This document shows positions 6,855 to 10,644 of a stretch of DNA of 10,644 bases, one piece after another (the first letter of the stretch is position 1; each line of letters begins with the position of its first letter). Source of the stretch: JBKJZO01 sp046715235. GTDB lineage: Bacteria; Actinomycetota; Actinomycetes; BP-191. The notes beneath the pieces are model-generated. The model saw nothing but the letters and a program-made list of their open reading frames with translations, was not told the origin of the DNA and ran no database searches. The DNA lies in assembly GCA_046715235.1 (NCBI GenBank), contig JBKJZO010000082.1, positions 1-10,644 on the forward strand, given 5' to 3'. The position numbers and the translations under genes are program-made.

Positions 6855-7703
6855 ATGAAGTTGTGGGACGAGCTGCGTGACCCGTGGGGGCTTCTCGTCG
6901 CCGCGACCGGTGGCGGCCTCGCGTGGGCGATGGCGGGCAACGAGCCGATCGCGATTCCGGCGGCAATCGGCGTGGCGGCGATCGCGCTCGCCGTGAAGTC
7001 GGTGACTGGTGCGCTGGTCGGCTCGAAGGAGTCGGCCGACGATGACATGTTGCCGGTCCGGCGCGGCTCCCCGGAGGAGTCATGGTTGCGCCGTGCCGAG
7101 CAGGCCACGCGCAGCCTGCGCGACATCGTGTCCAGCGCACGTGCCGGACCGGTCGCTGAGCGGCTCGACTCCGTCGTTCGCGAGTCCGCGGGCACCATCG
7201 ACGACCTGCGCCGGCTGGCTGGGCAGGCATCGGCGGTCACCGCCGCGATGTGGCGCGTCGACGTACCGCTGCTTCAGCGCGAGCTCAAGCAACTGCACAG
7301 TTCGCGCAACAACGCCGCGACGCCGCAGATCCAGCTGGAGATCGACCGGTCGATCCTCGCGATGCAGGGACAGCTCGACGTACACCAGCGGATGTACGAC
7401 GCCGCCAGCGCGTTGCTCGCGCGCATGCAGTCGGGCACCGTCGGACTCGAGAGCCTGGTCGCACGCATCGCCGAACTCGTCGCGATGGCCGACGCGTCGC
7501 CGGATGCGGTGACCGGGGTCGCCCAGCTCGACGAGCTCGCGTCGGATCTGGAGGCGCTGCGCCTCGGCTTGGCCGAGACCGAAGAACTCAGCCGACGCGC
7601 ACTCGGCGCGCAGGCGCATGCACCAGAGTTGCCGGTTATCGGCAAAGATGAGGGTTCGACCCGCGATCTAGGCCGGGCGGATCCCCTGCAGGGAGGAAAC
7701 TGA
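6855..7703 (+). CDS. Membrane-hairpin and coiled-coil protein upstream of pspA
   Basis: I do not recognise a named family for this 282-residue protein. Near the N-terminus, two Gly/Ala-rich hydrophobic stretches (about 11-28 and 31-56) would form a short hairpin in the membrane. The rest, from about residue 75 to 255, is rich in Leu, Ala, Glu and Arg with heptad-like spacing and predicts as long helices or coiled coil in the cytoplasm; the tail is polar. The ATG at 6855 lies 13 bases after the VWA gene's stop. Its own stop overlaps the pspA start by one base (TGATG at 7701-7705), implying translational coupling and a joint role with PspA. In position and layout it recalls PspM of mycobacteria, the membrane partner of PspA, but sequence relationship is untested. 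A membrane receptor for PspA is the natural guess. Confidence 0.75.
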   Translation: MKLWDELRDPWGLLVAATGGGLAWAMAGNEPIAIPAAIGVAAIALAVKSVTGALVGSKESADDDMLPVRRGSPEESWLRRAEQATRSLRDIVSSARAGPVAERLDSVVRESAGTIDDLRRLAGQASAVTAAMWRVDVPLLQRELKQLHSSRNNAATPQIQLEIDRSILAMQGQLDVHQRMYDAASALLARMQSGTVGLESLVARIAELVAMADASPDAVTGVAQLDELASDLEALRLGLAETEELSRRALGAQAHAPELPVIGKDEGSTRDLGRADPLQGGN

Positions 7704-8476
7704 TGTTCAAGGTGCTGCGCCGCGCGTGGAAGTACCTGACGGCCGCGTTCTCGGGCAAACTCGACGAACTCGCCGACCCGAAAGTGCAGATCGAGCAGGC
7801 GATCATGGAGGCCAAGCGCCAGCACGAGTTGCTGAGCCAGCAGGCCGCCTCAGTGCTCGGCAACCGCCGCCAGCTCGAGATGAAGCTCGCGCGGCAGATG
7901 GACGAGGTCGAGAAGCTGCAGGCGTCAGCGCGTCAGGCGCTCGTGCTCGCCGAGCAGTCGCGCACCGGCGGCGACGAGACGAAGGCCGCTGACTACGAGA
8001 ACACCGCGCAGGCCTTCGCGACGCAGCTCGTGTCGGCCGAGGCGTCGATGAGCGACCTCAAGACGTTGCATGACCAGGCGCTGCAGTCGGCCGAGGCCGC
8101 CAAGCGCGCCGTGGAGCAGAACGCCTACCTGCTGCAGCAGCGATTGGCCGAGCGCTCGAAGCTGCTGACCCAGCTCGAGCACGCCAAGATGCAGGAGCAC
8201 ATGAACGACGCGCTCAAGCAGGTAAGCGAGCTGTCGGTGCCGACCGACGTACCGACTCTCAACGAGGTGCGCGACAAGATCGAAGGCCGCTACGCGAAGG
8301 CGCTCGGGCAGCAGGAGCTCGCGTCCAGCTCGGTCGAGGTGCGGATGCTCGAAGTGCAGAAGGCAGCGATCGACACGGCCGGCGCGGCGAGGCTGGAGTC
8401 CATCCGCGCGACGATGGGCGTCGGCGCCGCGAAGCCTGCCGTCGAAGAGAAGGCCGCTGAGGCAACCGAGAGCTAG
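7703..8476 (+). CDS. pspA: PspA/IM30 (phage-shock / ESCRT-III-like) membrane protein
   Basis: This 257-residue PspA/IM30-family protein would bind the cytoplasmic face of stressed membranes and assemble into ESCRT-III-like polymers that keep the membrane sealed. It opens with the amphipathic helix MFKVLRRAWKYLTAAF, then the family's signature LDELADPKVQIEQAI (about 20-34), followed by long charged helices forming the coiled-coil hairpin (about 30-190). It is somewhat longer than the roughly 220-230 residues usual for PspA because of an Ala/Glu-rich tail after residue 235. The start is well supported, with GGAGG at 7692-7696 six bases before ATG 7703, overlapping the previous stop. No PspF-type activator is nearby, as expected in actinomycetes, so its control is unknown; cotranscription from upstream of the VWA gene is likely. 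Confidence 0.93.
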   Translation: MFKVLRRAWKYLTAAFSGKLDELADPKVQIEQAIMEAKRQHELLSQQAASVLGNRRQLEMKLARQMDEVEKLQASARQALVLAEQSRTGGDETKAADYENTAQAFATQLVSAEASMSDLKTLHDQALQSAEAAKRAVEQNAYLLQQRLAERSKLLTQLEHAKMQEHMNDALKQVSELSVPTDVPTLNEVRDKIEGRYAKALGQQELASSSVEVRMLEVQKAAIDTAGAARLESIRATMGVGAAKPAVEEKAAEATES

Positions 8477-8521
8477 AACTCTCAGCGCTCGCCGTCCGTC
8501 CATCGCCAGAAGGAGTCCGCA

Positions 8522-9286
8522 GTGCTGCTCGAAGGCAAGCGCGTCGTCATTACCGGCGTGTTGACGGAGGGCTCCATTGCCTACTCCGTGGCCCGCGTCG
8601 CCCAGGAGCAGGGCGCGCAGATCGTGCTCACGTCGTTCGGCCGGGCCATGAGCATCACGACGCGCATCGCCAGGAGATTGCCTGACCCGCCCGACGTACT
8701 CGAGCTCGACGTCACCAATGCCGAACATCTCGCGGCTCTCGCGACGGAGCTCGGCTCCCGGTGGGGCAACGTCGACGGCATCCTGCACGCGATCGGCTTC
8801 GCTCCGACAGCCGCGCTCGGCGGCAACTTCCTCAACACAGAGTGGGACGACGTCGCGACCGCGTTGCACGTGTCGGCGTACTCGCTGAAGTCGTTGACGT
8901 GGGCTCTGGTGCCGCTGATGAAGGAGGGCGGCTCCGTCGTCGGGCTCGACTTCGACGCGACGCAGGCATTCCCGGCGTACGACTGGATGGGTGTGGCGAA
9001 GGCCGCGCTCGAGTCGACGTCGCGTTACCTGGCGCGCGATCTCGGTCCCAAGGGCATCCGCGTCAACCTGGTGTGCGCCGGCCCGATCAGGACCATGGCG
9101 GCCAAAGGGATTCCGGGCTTCGAGCGGTTCGAGGAGATCTGGCAGGAGCGCGCGCCACTCGGCTGGGACGTCGGGGACCCCGAGCCCACCGCGAAGGCAT
9201 GTGTCGCGCTGCTGTCCGACTGGTTCCCCGCGACGACGGGCGAGATGGTCCACGTCGACGGCGGCTTCCACGCGGTCGGCGCCTGA
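8522..9286 (+). CDS. fabI: Enoyl-ACP reductase, FabI/InhA type
   Basis: This 254-residue enzyme would reduce trans-2-enoyl-ACP with NADH, the last step of each fatty-acid elongation cycle in the cytoplasm. It closely parallels mycobacterial InhA: the cofactor motif TGVLTEGSIA (11-20), HISAY-like HVSAY (116-120), GLDFD (141-145, with F144 matching InhA Phe149), and the active-site AYDWMGVAK, where Y153 and K160 correspond to InhA Tyr158 and Lys165. AGPIRTMAA and LLSDWFPATTGEMVHVDGG follow. InhA has 269 residues. Most of the difference lies in the substrate-binding loop after AGPIRT, which is shorter here, so ordinary chain lengths are more likely than mycolic-acid precursors (inference). The GTG start has AAGGAG at 8510-8515 six bases upstream. 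It sits 45 bases after pspA and before a second PspA-like gene, rather than beside fabG as in mycobacteria. Confidence 0.95.
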   Translation: MLLEGKRVVITGVLTEGSIAYSVARVAQEQGAQIVLTSFGRAMSITTRIARRLPDPPDVLELDVTNAEHLAALATELGSRWGNVDGILHAIGFAPTAALGGNFLNTEWDDVATALHVSAYSLKSLTWALVPLMKEGGSVVGLDFDATQAFPAYDWMGVAKAALESTSRYLARDLGPKGIRVNLVCAGPIRTMAAKGIPGFERFEEIWQERAPLGWDVGDPEPTAKACVALLSDWFPATTGEMVHVDGGFHAVGA

Positions 9287-9310
9287 TATCGCCTCCGCAG
9301 GCGACGCCCG

Positions 9311-9835
9311 GTGAGCTGGCTGCGCCGCCGTACGTCGGCGAAGTCGCCGATGGCGCTGCTCAACAAGGCTTTCGAGGAGCGGCTCGACGCCGTTCAGAGA
9401 CTGCGCACGGCGCACGCGTCGGTGCTCGCGGCTGAGGCGCGGTTGGAGCGCGATCGTCGCGCGGCGCGCGCCGCGATCGATCGGCTCGAGGAGAAGGCGC
9501 GGCTCGCCCTCAACGACGGTGACGAGGACGCGGCGAAATCGGCTGCGGCGGAGTGCATCCCGCTCGACGCCCACATCGGGCAGCTGACCATCGAGCTTGG
9601 CCGAGTCCGCGAGACCGAAACGGTTCTTGACGGCGCACTGAGGCTGGCGGGGCAGCAGCTCGACACATTGCGGCACAAGCAGGAGGCTGCCCGGCACGCA
9701 CCGGCGGGTAAGGCGGCGCTGGCGGCAGTCCAGGCCGACCTCGAAGGGATCGCGTCGGCGTACGCCCCGGTCACCGACGCTCTGCGGAGGGCCGGCGCTG
9801 CGGAGGCGAATGACACGCCACGCTCCGGATTGTGA
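9311..9835 (+). CDS. Short PspA/IM30-like coiled-coil protein
   Basis: This 174-residue, highly helical and charged protein lacks a signal peptide or a membrane segment. Its layout mimics the front of PspA: a basic amphipathic start (MSWLRRRTSAKS), a LLNKAFEERLDAVQ stretch resembling the family's L-dKAxDP region, then a long helix. EKARLALNDGDEDAAKSAAA (61-80) matches the PspA pattern of an RA-x-x-AL-x-x-G-x-E-x-x-A helix junction. A second helix arm follows, but the chain ends well before a full PspA would. I therefore read it as a shortened PspA paralogue; a generic coiled coil is the alternative. The GTG at 9311, 24 bases past fabI, keeps the amphipathic helix but has a weak ribosome site. 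ATG 9350 is possible but would remove that helix. The stop codon lies inside the CRP-like palindrome preceding nfeD. Confidence 0.72.
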   Translation: MSWLRRRTSAKSPMALLNKAFEERLDAVQRLRTAHASVLAAEARLERDRRAARAAIDRLEEKARLALNDGDEDAAKSAAAECIPLDAHIGQLTIELGRVRETETVLDGALRLAGQQLDTLRHKQEAARHAPAGKAALAAVQADLEGIASAYAPVTDALRRAGAAEANDTPRSGL

Positions 9836-9846
9836 ACCGCTTCACA
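9831..9846. promoter_or_regulatory. CRP/GlxR-type operator
   Basis: TGTGAACCGCTTCACA is a perfect match to the CRP-family site TGTGA-N6-TCACA, with six-base palindromic arms around CCGC. It overlaps the stop codon of the short PspA-like gene and lies 70 bases before the NfeD start. Mycobacterial CRP and corynebacterial GlxR recognise this motif. It overlaps the proposed -35 box, and its centre lies about 37 bases before the likely transcription start. That fits either repression or class-II-like activation; which one cannot be told from sequence. Confidence 0.65.
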
Positions 9847-9869
9847 AGCGATTCGGGCGGGTCTACGCT
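9841..9869 (+). promoter_or_regulatory. Predicted promoter of the nfeD-flotillin unit
   Basis: TTCACA (9841-9846; TTGACA with one change) and TACGCT (9864-9869; fits TAnnnT) are separated by exactly 17 bases, a good sigma-70-type geometry. Transcription would begin near 9876 and read into nfeD and the flotillin gene. The -35 hexamer is the right arm of the CRP-like palindrome. Confidence 0.5.
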
Positions 9870-9916
9870 CGTGCTGCTTTACAGGTGCGACAGGGAAAGG
9901 AAACGCGTTAGCTCCG

Positions 9917-10126
9917 GTGGCTGATCACTCAATGCTCGGCAAGATCGGCCGCGTGACGGCGGCAATCGCCCCGGGGCATGTCGGCGAAGTCATGGTGCCC
10001 GTCCGCGGCGGCACCGAGGCCTTCAACGCGTATGCCAGCGACAGCTCACAGACGATCCCGTCGGGATCACGAGTCGTCGTGGTCGAGTACTTCCCTCCGC
10101 GCACCATCACCGTCTCTCCGGCATAG
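9917..10126 (+). CDS. Stand-alone NfeD OB-fold protein
   Basis: This 69-residue protein consists of just the C-terminal beta-barrel domain of NfeD proteins, which partner flotillins and stomatins. The pattern LGKIGRVTAAIAPGHVGEVM (7-26), then VRGGTEAFNAYASD, then IPSGSRVVVVEYFPPRTITV (47-66), matches the NfeD OB domain, including the Ile-Pro-x-Gly turn and the closing beta strands. Longer NfeD proteins such as B. subtilis YuaF carry membrane helices before this domain. None is present here, so it is presumably cytoplasmic and recruited by the flotillin. The GTG at 9917 has AAGGAAA at 9897-9903, rather far upstream; ATG 9932 is a weaker alternative. The flotillin gene starts 51 bases downstream. 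Confidence 0.78.
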   Translation: MADHSMLGKIGRVTAAIAPGHVGEVMVPVRGGTEAFNAYASDSSQTIPSGSRVVVVEYFPPRTITVSPA

Positions 10127-10139
10127 GCCCGGGGACGTT

Positions 10140-10158
10140 TCCGGCACGACTTGCCGGA
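10140..10158 (+). repeat. Hairpin in the nfeD-flotillin gap
   Basis: TCCGGCA (10140-10146) and TGCCGGA (10152-10158) form a perfect 7-base-pair stem with a 5-base loop. There is no T-tract after it, and the AGGGGG ribosome site of the flotillin gene follows within a few bases. It is more likely an mRNA stability or processing element than a terminator. Confidence 0.4.
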
Positions 10159-10177
10159 CTAGGGGGCACTACCAGCA

Positions 10178-10644
10178 ATGGAATACATCGTTGGCGCAGC
10201 TGTCGGCGGCTTGGTCGTCTTGTTCCTCGTCTTCAAGATGATGTGGCGGGTCGCCGAGCCGAACGAGGCGCTGATCATCTCCGGTCTGCGCGACCACTCG
10301 GACGCGGGCGACACAGCGGAGAGCCTCGGCTTCAAGATCGTGACGGGGAAGGGAACGCTCGTCATTCCCGGCATCCAGACGGTACGGCGGCTCTCGCTCG
10401 ACCTGCGTGAGGCCGAGCTGGCCATCGAGTGCGTGACCCAGCAGGGCATCCCGCTGGGCGTCCGCGGCGTCGTCATCTTCAAGATCGGCGACGACTACGC
10501 ATCGATCGCCAACGCCGCCCGCCGTTTCCTCGACCAGCAGGAGCACATGGACGCGCGCGTCCACAACGTGTTCGCCGGTCACCTGCGCGCGATCGTCGGC
10601 CAGCTCACCGTCGAGGAGATGATCCGCGACCGCGAGAAGCTCAC
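10178..10644 (+). CDS. Flotillin (SPFH domain), 5' part only
   Basis: The first 155 residues are present; the gene runs off the window. Flotillins are membrane scaffold proteins that organise functional microdomains. One N-terminal hydrophobic segment (about 4-21) is followed by RVAEPNEALIISG (24-36), the classic start of the SPFH domain, then GKGTLVIPGIQTVRRLSLDL, QQGIPLGVRGVVIFKIG and GHLRAIVGQLTVEEMIRDRE. These track B. subtilis YuaG/FloT closely along the whole visible length. The Glu-Ala-rich coiled-coil half should lie beyond the window. ATG 10178 is preceded by AGGGGG at 10161-10166. Pairing with the small NfeD gene upstream repeats the yuaF-yuaG arrangement, and the PspA genes before it fit a membrane-protection role. 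Confidence 0.92.
   Translation, partial: MEYIVGAAVGGLVVLFLVFKMMWRVAEPNEALIISGLRDHSDAGDTAESLGFKIVTGKGTLVIPGIQTVRRLSLDLREAELAIECVTQQGIPLGVRGVVIFKIGDDYASIANAARRFLDQQEHMDARVHNVFAGHLRAIVGQLTVEEMIRDREKL

Noticed and set aside
5977..7230. A 417-codon open frame on the minus strand
   Set aside because: It lies opposite the VWA domain and hairpin-protein genes and is Arg/Ser/Pro-rich with no recognisable motif.
7925..9697. A 590-codon open frame on the minus strand
   Set aside because: It is antisense to pspA, fabI and the PspA-like gene, all with clear family motifs. Its composition (Arg/His/Leu-rich, low complexity) is that of a high-GC shadow frame.

Overview
The window is high-GC, gene-dense DNA with frequent GTG starts. 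It encodes an InhA-like enoyl-ACP reductase, a DUF5995 protein and a fused substrate-binding/VWA protein. Together these point to the chromosome of an actinomycete (Actinomycetota); genus cannot be fixed from the sequence alone. No tRNA, rRNA, CRISPR array, transposase or integrase was seen.

Left part (1-4894). The window opens inside the ATP-binding end of an ABC exporter (+). Converging on it, with 13 bases between stops, is a minus-strand pair: a GAF-GGDEF-EAL cyclic-di-GMP protein with an N-terminal membrane hairpin, followed 23 bases later by an atypical short-chain dehydrogenase lacking the catalytic Tyr and Lys. Upstream of these, also on the minus strand, lie a 276-base stretch with no convincing gene, a roughly 126-codon gene broken by two compensating frameshifts (3626-4006), and an intact DUF5995 gene (4136-4894).

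Right part (5030-10644). A 135-base divergent spacer separates DUF5995 from a plus-strand cluster that looks like a membrane-integrity module. Its order is: a membrane-anchored substrate-binding/VWA fusion; an unrecognised membrane-hairpin plus coiled-coil protein; PspA/IM30; an InhA/FabI-type enoyl-ACP reductase; a short second PspA-like coiled-coil protein; a stand-alone NfeD OB-fold protein; and a flotillin (SPFH) running off the window. The first five genes are close together, and the hairpin protein and PspA share a base. A perfect TGTGA-N6-TCACA palindrome and a plausible promoter lie between the second PspA-like gene and nfeD, so the NfeD-flotillin part probably has its own CRP/GlxR-type control.

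How the genes may work together (inference). PspA and the short paralogue would act on the inner face of the membrane. NfeD and flotillin would organise membrane microdomains. The VWA fusion would sense or bind something outside, the hairpin protein could bridge the membrane to PspA, and FabI would supply fatty acids for the same membrane. PspA-flotillin-NfeD associations are known. The embedded fabI, the short PspA paralogue and the unknown hairpin protein are the least conventional parts.
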